Below, piece by piece: positions 24,059 through 31,307 of a stretch of 36,519 bases of DNA. The DNA comes from Planctomycetota bacterium. Lineage in GTDB: Bacteria; Planctomycetota; J058. The notes below the pieces were generated by a model, which searched no databases, was not told the DNA's origin, and saw only the letters and a list, made by a program, of their open reading frames with translations. The stretch covers positions 1 through 36,519 of the forward strand of contig JAMLIC010000078.1 in assembly GCA_023954375.1 (NCBI GenBank), in the 5' to 3' direction. The first letter of the stretch is position 1. Each line of letters starts with the position of its first letter. The translations under genes and the position numbers were made by a program.

Positions 24059-24577
24059 TCAGTCCATCCCGCAGTGCGGGCACGGGCCGGCGCCGACCGG
24101 GCGGAGCTCGCCGCAGACCTTGCAGTTCTCCTGGCGCTGCTGCGGCGGAGGGCGGTTGGTGGCGACGCCCGGGTCGGGCGACGGGCTCGGCGGCGGCGAG
24201 ACGCCGAGGTTGAGGTGCACCTTGGGCTCGAACTGGTAGAGCGCGCCCGTCATGTAGTCGACGAACACGCCGATCCCGGCCGTGAGGATCCCGTCGACCA
24301 CGACCGCCCAGATGCGCACGGTCTTCTTGATCGCGCGGTTCGCCTTGGCCTCGCCGAGCTGGGCCGAGACGCTGTGCTCCTCGCGCGGGCTGATGTGGAT
24401 CGTCGCGGGGCTGACCTGCTCGACGGGGATGCCGTCGACCGAGAGCTTCGCCCCGGGCGGGGTGGTCGTGACGTCCACCGGCTGGGCCGCCGCCTTGCCC
24501 AGGATCGTGGCGCAGCCGGGGCCCAGCACGGTGGTCAGGGCCAGCAGGACGCAAAGCGAACGAGACGCCTTCCCCAT
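24059..24577 (-). CDS. PEGA-type lipoprotein with C-terminal zinc ribbon
   Basis: A 172-residue protein with a lipobox (TTVLGPGC, Cys22) and the common opening of this lipoprotein group (CATILGKAAAQPVDV, TTPPGAKLSVDG). The PEGA-like core is followed by a hydrophobic hairpin near 92-112 (VVVDGILTAGIGVFVDYMTGA). The C-terminus carries a zinc ribbon, CKVCG and then CPHCG, after a Pro-rich linker. The ribbon is unusual for an envelope lipoprotein. A GGGGGAG Shine-Dalgarno precedes the ATG and a TAGAAT hexamer lies 32 nt upstream. The gene converges on the pseudokinase gene and is not in its operon, although both units encode PEGA-like domains. Function unknown. Confidence 0.78.
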   Translation of the reverse strand: MGKASRSLCVLLALTTVLGPGCATILGKAAAQPVDVTTTPPGAKLSVDGIPVEQVSPATIHISPREEHSVSAQLGEAKANRAIKKTVRIWAVVVDGILTAGIGVFVDYMTGALYQFEPKVHLNLGVSPPPSPSPDPGVATNRPPPQQRQENCKVCGELRPVGAGPCPHCGMD

Positions 24578-24609
24578 GAGGCTCCCCCTCTCACTCGTGG
24601 TGGGCTCGG

Positions 24610-24615
24610 ATTCTA
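24610..24615 (-). promoter_or_regulatory. -10 hexamer of the PEGA/zinc-ribbon lipoprotein
   Basis: TAGAAT on the minus strand, 32 nt before ATG 24577, leaving room for the GGGGGAG ribosome site. No -35 is clear. Confidence 0.45.
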
Positions 24616-24715
24616 TCGGACCGCGGCGGCGCGCGCTCGCGCCCCGGGGGGGTCATCATCGCGTCACGAGCCCCGCCGCCCTCGGCGGCGCCTCGCACCG
24701 GACGGCTCCCGCGAG

Positions 24716-24721
24716 TAGGCT
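24716..24721 (+). promoter_or_regulatory. -10 hexamer for the small membrane protein
   Basis: TAGGCT, 6 nt before ATG 24728; leaderless pattern. Confidence 0.45.
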
Positions 24722-24727
24722 CCCGCC

Positions 24728-25129
24728 ATGGAGAAGAAGCACGCCCTCGCCGGGCTGGCCGTCGTGGCCGTGGTCGGGGTCATCGCGCTGCCCTGGGCTC
24801 GCTGGGGCCTGTTCACGCTCCAGGCCCGGGGCACGGTCGAGAAGCTGGGCCGCTTCCCCGACGCCGGGCAGATCCTGGGCCTTCCGGACGCGCTCCGCCA
24901 GGACGCCCGGAAGTACGGGATCGAGCCGGCGCGCCTGCAGGTGAAGCTCGGGCTCGAGGAGCGGGCGGTCATGGCCGGGATCGCGTTCACCTTCGTGATC
25001 GTCGAGGTGACCGACGGCGCGCGGACGTTCTCCTACTCGGCCGGGTCCGAGCGAGGGCGCCGCATCGAGACCGCCCGCACCGCCGAGTTCCTCGAGGCCC
25101 TCCGCGAGGGCGGCGTGGACCTGCGATGA
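24728..25129 (+). CDS. Small membrane-anchored protein of unknown function
   Basis: A 133-residue protein with one hydrophobic N-terminal helix (about residues 7-25), followed by a mixed alpha/beta soluble part (GRFPDAGQILGLPDALRQDA, VMAGIAFTFVIVEVTDGART). I do not recognise the family. It has its own TAGGCT hexamer and no Shine-Dalgarno. It lies 144 nt upstream of the first BMC gene on the same strand, but that gene has its own promoter, so membership in the BMC operon is doubtful. Confidence 0.65.
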   Translation: MEKKHALAGLAVVAVVGVIALPWARWGLFTLQARGTVEKLGRFPDAGQILGLPDALRQDARKYGIEPARLQVKLGLEERAVMAGIAFTFVIVEVTDGARTFSYSAGSERGRRIETARTAEFLEALREGGVDLR

Positions 25130-25235
25130 GTGATGCGCTCGCGAGGGGGGCGCGATCGGCGTGAGCGCCCGGGCCGCGGCGTTCGGCCCGTTCCCGCGCC
25201 CTTCCGGCGGGTCGAGCGCGGGCGCCTGCCCTCCC

Positions 25236-25264
25236 TTGCCCCGCCCGACCCGCTGCCGTAGAGT
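25236..25264 (+). promoter_or_regulatory. Promoter of the BMC operon
   Basis: TTGCCC (25236-25241), 17-bp spacer, TAGAGT (25259-25264), ending 9 nt before ATG 25274. It suggests a leaderless first BMC gene and a single operon start. Confidence 0.55.
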
Positions 25265-25273
25265 TTCCGCCCC

Positions 25274-25612
25274 ATGGCCCCTCGGACCCTCTTCCGCGAC
25301 GCGCTCGGCATGGTCGAGACCCGCGGCCTCGTCGCCTCGACCGAGGCGCTCGACGCCATGACCAAGGCCGCCGAGGTGAGCTTCGCCTGGCGGCAGGCCG
25401 TCGGCGGCGGCCTGTTCACGCTCTTCGTGCGCGGGAGCGTCGGGGCCGTGAAGGCGGCGACCGAGGCCGGCGCGGCCGCGGCCCGGGCCACCGGCGAGCT
25501 GGTGACCGTCCACGTGATCCCGCGGCCCGACCCCCAGCTCGACGTGGTCCTCCCCCGCGAGCCCGGCCGCTCCACGTCGCGCCGGCCCACCTTCGGGCCG
25601 GGGAGGGCGTAG
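25274..25612 (+). CDS. BMC-H shell protein (first copy)
   Basis: A 112-residue protein with a full BMC domain: LGMVETRGLVASTEALDAM (residues 11-29), a Lys31 in MTKAAEV, the pore loop VGGG (43-46), and a GAVKAATEAGAAAA helix, ending with VHVIPRP. It assembles as hexamers that form the facets of a microcompartment shell. Compared with the second copy (27237), the residues around the pore (WRQAVGGGLF) are more hydrophobic and the tail is longer and basic. It starts the BMC operon, 3 nt before the aldehyde dehydrogenase gene. Shell permeability differences between the two copies are plausible. Confidence 0.92.
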   Translation: MAPRTLFRDALGMVETRGLVASTEALDAMTKAAEVSFAWRQAVGGGLFTLFVRGSVGAVKAATEAGAAAARATGELVTVHVIPRPDPQLDVVLPREPGRSTSRRPTFGPGRA

Positions 25613-25615
25613 CCC

Positions 25616-27190
25616 ATGGACCGCGACCTCGCCGCCCTCCAGGAGGTGCGCGACCGCCTGGCGCTGGCCCGCGACGCGCGCGTGGCCATGGAGCAGGCCT
25701 CGCAGGAGGACGCCGACCGCTGGGCCAAGGCCGCGGTCGACGCCGGCCGCAAGGAGGCGGTCCGCCTGGCCCGCATGGCCGTCGAGGAGACGGGCATGGG
25801 GCACGTCACCGGCAAGACGCTCAAGAACATCTTCGCCACCGAGTTCACCTGGGACAAGATCAAGGCGATCAAGACCGCCGGCGTGCTGCATCGCGACGAG
25901 GCGCGCGGCGTGATCGAGATCGCCCACCCGGCCGGCGTCGTCGCCGCGATCATCCCGACGACCAACCCGACGTCGACGGCGCTCTTCAAGTGCATCATCG
26001 CGCTCAAGGCGCGCTGCTCGATCGTCGTCAGCCCGCACCCGGGCGCCAGGAAGTGCATCGCCGAGGCGTGCCGGATCGTGGCCGAGGCGGCCCGCGCCGC
26101 GGGCGCGCCGCCGGGCGCCGTCGGCTGGCTGACCGACCCGACGATCGAGTCCACGCAGGCGCTCATGAAGCACCGCTGGACGTCGCTCGTCCTGGCGACC
26201 GGCGGCCCGGGCCTGGTCGAGGCGGCCTACTCGTCGGGCAAGCCGGCGATCGGCGTCGGCGCCGGCAACACGCCCGCCTACATCCACTCGAGCGCCGACC
26301 CGGCGCGCGCCGTGCGCGCGATCGTCCTCGGGCAGGTGTTCGACAACGGCACGATCTGCTCGTCCGAGCAGTCCGTCGTCTGCGAGCGGCCGGCGGCCGC
26401 GGCCGTCCTCGAGGAGTTCCGCCGCCGCGGCGCGCACATCTGCACGCCCGAGCAGGTCAAGGCGCTCGAGCCCGTCGTCAACCGGGGCGGGCACATGAAC
26501 CCGAAGATCGTGGGCAAGTTCGCCCACGTCGTGGCCTCCATGGCCGGGTTCGAGGTGCCGAAGACGACGACCGTCCTCATCTGCCCCTACGAGGGCGTGG
26601 GCAAGGAGTTCCCGCTCTCGATCGAGAAGCTCAGCCCCGTGCTGACCTTCTACCAGGTCGACGGGTTCAAGCAGGCGGTCGAGCTCTGCCGCTCGATCCT
26701 GCAGTTCGGCGGCCTGGGCCACTCCTGCGCGATCCACGCCACCGACAAGCGCGCGGTCGAGGAGTTCGCCCTGCAGATGCCGGCCATGCGCATCAACGTC
26801 AACACGCCCACGACGCAGGGGTCGATCGGCTACACGACGAACGTCGACCCGTCGATGACGCTGGGCTGCGGCACGCCGGGCGGGAACATCTTCTCGGACA
26901 ACATCGGCCCCCTGCACCTGATCAACGTCAAGCGCATCGCCTACGTGAACGAGGCCATGCTCGACGAGGACGAGCGGCTCGAGCACCAGCTCCGGCCCGA
27001 GCTCGGCGACCCGGTGCTGCCCTGGGGCCCCGGCGCCGGCCGGGCGGCCGCGACCGCGACCTCGGGGCGCGACCCCGCGCCCGCCGCCTGGGCGGCGCGG
27101 CCGAGCGCGCCCGCGCGCGAGAGCTTCGGGGCGAGCCCGCTGACACCTGCAGACATCGAGGCGATCCTGCAGCGGCACGGGCGCCGCTAG
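25616..27190 (+). CDS. CoA-acylating aldehyde dehydrogenase with C-terminal encapsulation tail
   Basis: A 524-residue enzyme of the PduP/EutE-type family, which oxidises an aldehyde with NAD+ and coenzyme A to the acyl-CoA inside metabolosomes. Visible motifs: PTTNPTSTALFKC (115-126, cofactor region), ATGGPGLV (194-201), GVGAGNTPAY and the catalytic Cys248 in GTICSSEQS. The C-terminus carries a Gly/Ala/Pro-rich linker (about 465-505) and then the amphipathic helix SPLTPADIEAILQRHGRR (507-524), the form of an encapsulation peptide that directs cargo to the shell. The ATG lies 3 nt after the BMC-H stop with a GGGAGG site. The aldehyde source is not encoded nearby, so the substrate is unknown. 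Confidence 0.9.
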   Translation: MDRDLAALQEVRDRLALARDARVAMEQASQEDADRWAKAAVDAGRKEAVRLARMAVEETGMGHVTGKTLKNIFATEFTWDKIKAIKTAGVLHRDEARGVIEIAHPAGVVAAIIPTTNPTSTALFKCIIALKARCSIVVSPHPGARKCIAEACRIVAEAARAAGAPPGAVGWLTDPTIESTQALMKHRWTSLVLATGGPGLVEAAYSSGKPAIGVGAGNTPAYIHSSADPARAVRAIVLGQVFDNGTICSSEQSVVCERPAAAAVLEEFRRRGAHICTPEQVKALEPVVNRGGHMNPKIVGKFAHVVASMAGFEVPKTTTVLICPYEGVGKEFPLSIEKLSPVLTFYQVDGFKQAVELCRSILQFGGLGHSCAIHATDKRAVEEFALQMPAMRINVNTPTTQGSIGYTTNVDPSMTLGCGTPGGNIFSDNIGPLHLINVKRIAYVNEAMLDEDERLEHQLRPELGDPVLPWGPGAGRAAATATSGRDPAPAAWAARPSAPARESFGASPLTPADIEAILQRHGRR

Positions 27191-27236
27191 CCGCCGGTCA
27201 CGAGACGACGAGCACACCACCTAGGGAGAGACGCAC

Positions 27237-27536
27237 ATGAGCCAGATCGCGCTGGGGCTGATCGAGACGAAGGGCCTGGTCGGGTCGATCGAGGCGGCGG
27301 ACGCCATGGTCAAGGCGGCCCGCGTGAAGCTGATCGGCAAGGAGATCATCGGCGGCGGCTACGTGACCGTCATGGTCCGCGGCGAGGTCGGCGCCGTGAA
27401 GGCGGCCACCGACGCCGGCGCCACGGCGGCCCGCCGCGTGGGCGAGCTCGTCTCCGTGCACGTCATCCCGCGCCCGCACTCGGACGTCGAGATGATCCTG
27501 CCGCAGGTCTCCGAGTCCTCGGCCGTCAAGAGCTAG
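27237..27536 (+). CDS. BMC-H shell protein (second copy)
   Basis: A 99-residue canonical BMC-H: LGLIETKGLVGSIEAADAMV (6-25), Lys26 at the hexamer edge, pore loop GGG (39-41) within KEIIGGGYV, and VHVIPRPHSDV near the end. It resembles typical facet hexamers, for example those of Haliangium ochraceum (from memory). A good Shine-Dalgarno (GGGAGAG, 27224-27230) precedes it. It follows the aldehyde dehydrogenase gene by 46 nt and precedes a hairpin and the BMC-T gene. Confidence 0.93.
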   Translation: MSQIALGLIETKGLVGSIEAADAMVKAARVKLIGKEIIGGGYVTVMVRGEVGAVKAATDAGATAARRVGELVSVHVIPRPHSDVEMILPQVSESSAVKS

Positions 27537-27551
27537 CCGATCCGTGTCGTC

Positions 27552-27588
27552 GGCGGGTCGGGGGCGGGTTGGCCCGGTCCGACCCGCC
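27552..27588 (+). promoter_or_regulatory. Intercistronic hairpin between BMC-H and BMC-T genes
   Basis: A perfect 10-bp stem (27552-27561 with 27579-27588) with a 17-nt loop, 15 nt after the BMC-H stop and 36 nt before the BMC-T start. It has no T-tract. It could protect the upstream mRNA or cause partial termination so that hexamer exceeds trimer. Confidence 0.45.
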
Positions 27589-27624
27589 ACCTCCGAGCGA
27601 ACTCCGAGCTGAAGGCAGGACCGC

Positions 27625-28245
27625 GTGGCCGAGCTTCGTACCTACTGCTTCCTCGACATCCTCCAGCCGCAGTTCGCGGCCTTCGTCGCCTCGACCGGCC
27701 GCGGCTTCCTGCCGGTCGAGCGGCAGGCGGCGCTCTACGTCGAGGTCGCGCCCGGCATCGAGATCAACCGCGTCACCGACGTCGCCCTGAAGAAGACCGG
27801 CGTCCAGCCGGCCGTGCAGGTCGTCGAGCGCGCCTTCGGCCTGCTCGAGGTGCACTCGTTCGACCAGGGCGAGGTGCGCGAGGCCGGCCGCGCGATCCTC
27901 GAGTCCATGGGGCTCGAGGAGTCGCAGCGCATGAAGCCCAAGGTGATGACCTCCCAGAGCATCACCAACGTCAGCCCGTACCACGCGACGCTCGTCAACC
28001 GCAACCGGTCCGGCTCCATGCTCCTCGGCGGCCAGACCCTCTACATCCTCGAGGTCCTGCCCGCCGGCTACGCGGCGCTCGCCGCCAACGAGGCCGAGAA
28101 GGCCAGCCCGATCACGCTCATCGAGGTGCGCCCGTTCGGCGCCTTCGGCCGCCTGTGGCTCGGCGGGACCGAGTCGGACATCGCCGAGGCGGCCAAGGCG
28201 GCGATCGCCGCCCTCGAGGCCGTGGACGGCCGCTCGGCGAAGTAG
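27625..28245 (+). CDS. Tandem BMC shell protein (BMC-T, permuted single-layer type)
   Basis: A 206-residue protein with two BMC domains. The first is about 1-100 (starting AELRTYCFLDILQPQ, with VEVAPGIEINRVTDVALKK), the second about 125-200 (SMLLGGQTLYILEVLPAGYA, then VRPFGAFGRLWLGGTESD). From memory, this is very close to the single-layer permuted trimers HO_5812 of Haliangium ochraceum and MSM0275 of mycobacteria; that comparison needs an alignment. Trimers of such tandem proteins form pseudohexamers in the facets. GTG start at 27625, with an AAGGCAGGA ribosome site about 6 nt before it. It is the only tandem shell protein in the window. Confidence 0.9.
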   Translation: MAELRTYCFLDILQPQFAAFVASTGRGFLPVERQAALYVEVAPGIEINRVTDVALKKTGVQPAVQVVERAFGLLEVHSFDQGEVREAGRAILESMGLEESQRMKPKVMTSQSITNVSPYHATLVNRNRSGSMLLGGQTLYILEVLPAGYAALAANEAEKASPITLIEVRPFGAFGRLWLGGTESDIAEAAKAAIAALEAVDGRSAK

Positions 28246-28251
28246 CGCGGC

Positions 28252-28890
28252 GTGACGGGGTCGATCGAGGTGCGCGAGCGGCCGGGCGATCGGCTGCGCT
28301 GCCCGTACTGCCACGACGACCTCGCCTCCCCCGACGGCGCCGCCCGCTGCGCGCCCTGCGGCGCCGCGCATCACGCCACCTGCGCCGTCGAGGCGGGGGC
28401 CTGCGGGGCCTGCGGGCAGGCCCTCGCGCTCGCGGAGGTCTCGGTCTCGGAGCGCCCCTGCGCGTTCCAGCACGACTGCGGCGGCAACGCCGTCGTCGGA
28501 GACTCCCTCTGCGCGACGCATCGCCGCGAGGTCAGCCTCGGGGCGCGCGACCTGCGGAGCGTGCGGGACGAGGCGCTGGCCCTCGTCAGCTCGCTCGACC
28601 GCATCGGCCGCGCCATGGCCCTGGGCGGGAGCGCGGTCGGCTTCGTCCTGCTCATCAACCTGCTGCGCCTCGTGCCGGCGCTGAGGGACAGCGGCTATCC
28701 CCTCCGGGTGGCCTGCGCGCTGCCGATCGTCCTCGCCCTCGCGGCCCTCTCCGGGTGGCTCCTGAGGAAGGTCGGCCGGGTGCGGACGCTCATCGAGTCC
28801 GTCCCGGACGACGTGCTGGCCCCGCGGCCGGGCACCGTGCGGGTCTCGACGCCCGCGTGGGTCGTCAAGGACCGTCCGCCGACCGCCTAA
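28252..28890 (+). CDS. RING-like zinc-finger membrane protein
   Basis: A 212-residue protein. The N-terminal part has a RING/zinc-finger array: Cys17/Cys20 (CPYC), Cys33/Cys36 (CAPC), His40 or His41, Cys44, Cys51/Cys54. A second possible site follows with Cys70, Cys76, Cys87 and His90. Two transmembrane helices lie near 114-137 and 150-170. Prokaryotic RING-like proteins of this kind are little studied; protein binding or a ligase-like role are only guesses. The GTG lies 6 nt after the BMC-T stop, with no clear ribosome site, so it is the last long gene of the BMC operon. Its link to the compartment is inferred from position. Confidence 0.75.
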   Translation: MTGSIEVRERPGDRLRCPYCHDDLASPDGAARCAPCGAAHHATCAVEAGACGACGQALALAEVSVSERPCAFQHDCGGNAVVGDSLCATHRREVSLGARDLRSVRDEALALVSSLDRIGRAMALGGSAVGFVLLINLLRLVPALRDSGYPLRVACALPIVLALAALSGWLLRKVGRVRTLIESVPDDVLAPRPGTVRVSTPAWVVKDRPPTA

Positions 28891-28919
28891 GTCCCTCCCT
28901 CAGCGGTCCCAGGCCCGAC

Positions 28920-28950
28920 CTGAATGACGTCCTCCGCCGGGACGTTTCAG
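28920..28950 (+). terminator. Possible hairpin after the RING-like gene
   Basis: CTGAA/TTCAG and ACGTCC/GGACGT pair around a 7-nt loop, with a 2-nt bulge. It follows the stop at 28890 by 30 nt and could end the BMC transcript or act as a weak terminator. No T-tract. Confidence 0.35.
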
Positions 28951-28998
28951 AAGATGGCGCCGGGCGACCGATAGAGGGTTCGAGGGAGGGAGGCGCCC

Positions 28999-29178
28999 AT
29001 GACCGAGCGACGCAAGCACCTGGAGGAGTCGGCGCGGCTCATGCGCCAGCGCCTCGACGACCTGCAGAAGGGCCCCGTCGCCGAGCACGAGCGCCCGATC
29101 CGCCAGGTGGCGATCGACGCCGTGCGCGCGGTGCTGACGGACATCGGCCAGCAGCTGAACCGCCTCGCGCTGGCCTGA
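28999..29178 (+). CDS. Small 59-residue helical protein
   Basis: A short open frame with an excellent ribosome site (GAGGGAGGGAGG region, 28982-28993) before the ATG at 28999. The protein is highly charged and entirely helix-like (KHLEESARLMRQRLDDLQK, then RQVAIDAVRAVLTDIGQQL), with no cysteine and no membrane segment. It resembles no family I can name. It is too short for many gene finders. A strong hairpin terminator follows it. The order after the RING-like gene suggests it may be the last gene of the BMC operon or a separate unit; the gap of 108 nt contains a hairpin. Confidence 0.65.
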   Translation: MTERRKHLEESARLMRQRLDDLQKGPVAEHERPIRQVAIDAVRAVLTDIGQQLNRLALA

Positions 29179-29210
29179 CGCACATCCCCGGGGGGGGACG
29201 CACGCGACGA

Positions 29211-29241
29211 GGGGGGCGCCCGCGACGAGCGGGCGCCCCCC
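29211..29241. terminator. Perfect 13-bp hairpin between convergent genes
   Basis: 29211-29223 pairs exactly with 29229-29241 around a 5-nt loop. It lies between the small protein stop (29178) and the convergent ammonia-lyase stop (29277), and could serve both strands. It lacks a T-tract. Confidence 0.7.
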
Positions 29242-29276
29242 CGCGACGTTTCCGGAGTCGCGGGGATCCCGCGCGG

Positions 29277-31298
29277 TCACCCCGGCGGCGGCGACCGCAA
29301 GAGCTCGCGCACGTGGTGCATGGCGGGGTAGAGGACGCCGTCGTCGAGGCGCACCTCGACGCCCGCGTCGCGCAGGTGCCGCGCGGCCGCCGTCACCCCG
29401 CGCCCCGGGCGCAGGGGCGCGCGGAAGCTCAGGGCCTGGTAGGCGGCGAGGACCTCGATCGCCACGACCTGCACGACGTTGTCGAGGACCGTGGCCGCCT
29501 TCCGCGCGGCGGTCATCCCCATGCTCACGTGGTCCTCGCTGCCGGCGCAGGTCGGGATCGAGTCGACCGAGGCGGGGTGGCACAGGACCTTGTTCTCCGA
29601 CACGAGCGCCGCCGCCGTGTACTGCGGGAGCATGAACCCCGAGTTGAGCCCGCTCGACTCCATGAGGAACGGCGGGAGGCCGTTCGAGAGCGCGGCGTCG
29701 ACGAGGTGCGCCACGCGGCGCTCGGCGATGCTCGCCACCTCGCTCATGGCGATCGCGAAGTAGTCCATCACCTTGGCGATCGGCTCGCCGTGAAAGTTGC
29801 CGCCGCCGATCACGAGGTCCGCGAGGCCGGCCGCGCGCGCCGGCTCAGCCAGCCAGCGGGCGTAGTCGGCGTCGTCGACCGCGTCGAACCCGCCCGGCGG
29901 CTCGGGCGGGAAGAGGAGCGGGTTGTCGGTCGCCGCGTTCACCTCGACCGCCACCACCTCGCGCACGTGGGCGAGCGCGCGGTGGGCGCAGGCGAGGACC
30001 TGCGGCGCGCAGCGGAGCGAGTAGTCGTCCTGCACGGGCGGGGCGGCAGGGATCGCGTGCGACAGGTCGGCGAGCGCTCGCACGAGCGCGTCGCGCGCCA
30101 GCGGCGGCGAGGGGACATCGGGGGCGTCGAGCCGCTGCAGGACCGCCGTCGCGCGCACGCGGATCGGGGTCAGGAGCTCCTGGTAGCCCTCGATCTGCGC
30201 CCGCGCGGGCGCGCCGCGCAGGGTCAGGATCGCCGCCGGCGCCGGGCCGCCGTCGGGCACGAGCGCCCGCACGTCGGCCTCGAGCGCCGTGAGCGCCCGG
30301 CGGACCTCCTCGAGCCCCGGCGTGGGCTCGAAGGGCGCCAGGTGGTCGCGGACCTCCGCCAGGCTCGAGCGCACGCGCCGCAGGCTGGCCGTGTTGAGCA
30401 GCACGTCCAGCACCTCGCTGCCCTCGGTGCGGGCGAGGATCCGCGCGGCCGTGGCCGCCTGGTGCGAGAGGTCGCGCGCCGCGTGCAGCTCCGGGCGGAA
30501 GGCCCCGCGGACGCCGCGCTGCGCCTCGAGGCTCATGGCGACCGCCAGCTCCGCCCACGACATGCACACGCCGGCATCGTGCAGCGCCAGGCAGGCGACC
30601 GCGGTCATGAACTGCGTGCCGTTGTTGAGGGCCAGCCCCTCCTTGGCCCCGAGCGTCACGGGGCGGAAGGTCGGCGCCGCCGTCAGGGCCGCCTCGGCCC
30701 AGGCGACCTCGCCGCAGGCGACGAACTCGTCGGGGCGCGGGCGCGTGACCGGCGCCGCCCCGTCGCGCCGCGCGTGGCGCGGGAGGACGCGGCCGCCCGG
30801 GTCGCCCGTGACGACCAGCGCCAGGTGGGAGAGGGGCGCCAGGTCGCCCGAGCACCCGACCGAGCCCTGCTGGGGCACGTAGGGGTAGATCCCGTCGTTG
30901 AGGAGCGCGACCAGCGCCTCGAGCGTCTCCAGACGGATCCCGGAGTTCCCCCGGGCGAGCGTGTTGGCGCGCAGGAGCATCGCCGCGCGCACCACGTCCT
31001 CGTCGAACGGGGCGCCCACGCCCACGGCGTGGCTGCGGATCAGGTTCATCTGCAGGCGCTCGACATCCTTGTTGGCGATCCGCACGTCGCGCAGCTTGCC
31101 GAAGCCGGTCGTCAGGCCGTAGACCTTCTCGCCGCGCTGCAGGAGCACGTCCACCATGCGCCGGCAGCAGCGCACGCGCCGGCGCGCCGGCGCCGCCAGG
31201 CTGACCGGGACCCGCCGCCGGGCCACGGCCACCACCTCCTCGATCGTCAGGTCGTGGCCGGTGAGGACGACCCGCTCGATCCCGCTCGACTCCGTCAT
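29277..31298 (-). CDS. Histidine/aromatic amino acid ammonia-lyase, enlarged
   Basis: A 673-residue member of the MIO-dependent lyases, which release ammonia from histidine (or tyrosine/phenylalanine) to give urocanate or a cinnamate. All catalytic positions of Pseudomonas HutH can be placed: Tyr60, His90, the MIO triad 149-151, Asn226, Tyr426, Arg429, Phe502 and Glu588. The triad is Cys-Ser-Gly rather than Ala-Ser-Gly. The usual length is about 510; the excess is mostly an insertion of about 115 residues between 290 and 415, with smaller ones near 165-200 and 465-491. His90 allows histidine or tyrosine as substrate. No hut pathway gene lies nearby. TACGCT ends 9 nt before the ATG at 31298. 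Confidence 0.85.
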   Translation of the reverse strand: MTESSGIERVVLTGHDLTIEEVVAVARRRVPVSLAAPARRRVRCCRRMVDVLLQRGEKVYGLTTGFGKLRDVRIANKDVERLQMNLIRSHAVGVGAPFDEDVVRAAMLLRANTLARGNSGIRLETLEALVALLNDGIYPYVPQQGSVGCSGDLAPLSHLALVVTGDPGGRVLPRHARRDGAAPVTRPRPDEFVACGEVAWAEAALTAAPTFRPVTLGAKEGLALNNGTQFMTAVACLALHDAGVCMSWAELAVAMSLEAQRGVRGAFRPELHAARDLSHQAATAARILARTEGSEVLDVLLNTASLRRVRSSLAEVRDHLAPFEPTPGLEEVRRALTALEADVRALVPDGGPAPAAILTLRGAPARAQIEGYQELLTPIRVRATAVLQRLDAPDVPSPPLARDALVRALADLSHAIPAAPPVQDDYSLRCAPQVLACAHRALAHVREVVAVEVNAATDNPLLFPPEPPGGFDAVDDADYARWLAEPARAAGLADLVIGGGNFHGEPIAKVMDYFAIAMSEVASIAERRVAHLVDAALSNGLPPFLMESSGLNSGFMLPQYTAAALVSENKVLCHPASVDSIPTCAGSEDHVSMGMTAARKAATVLDNVVQVVAIEVLAAYQALSFRAPLRPGRGVTAAARHLRDAGVEVRLDDGVLYPAMHHVRELLRSPPPG

Positions 31299-31307
31299 AG
31301 GTGCGTC

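Noticed and set aside
29277..31298. Ammonia-lyase as the signature enzyme of the BMC
   Set aside because: It is on the opposite strand, converges on the operon across a strong hairpin, has its own promoter and carries no encapsulation-type tail that I can see.
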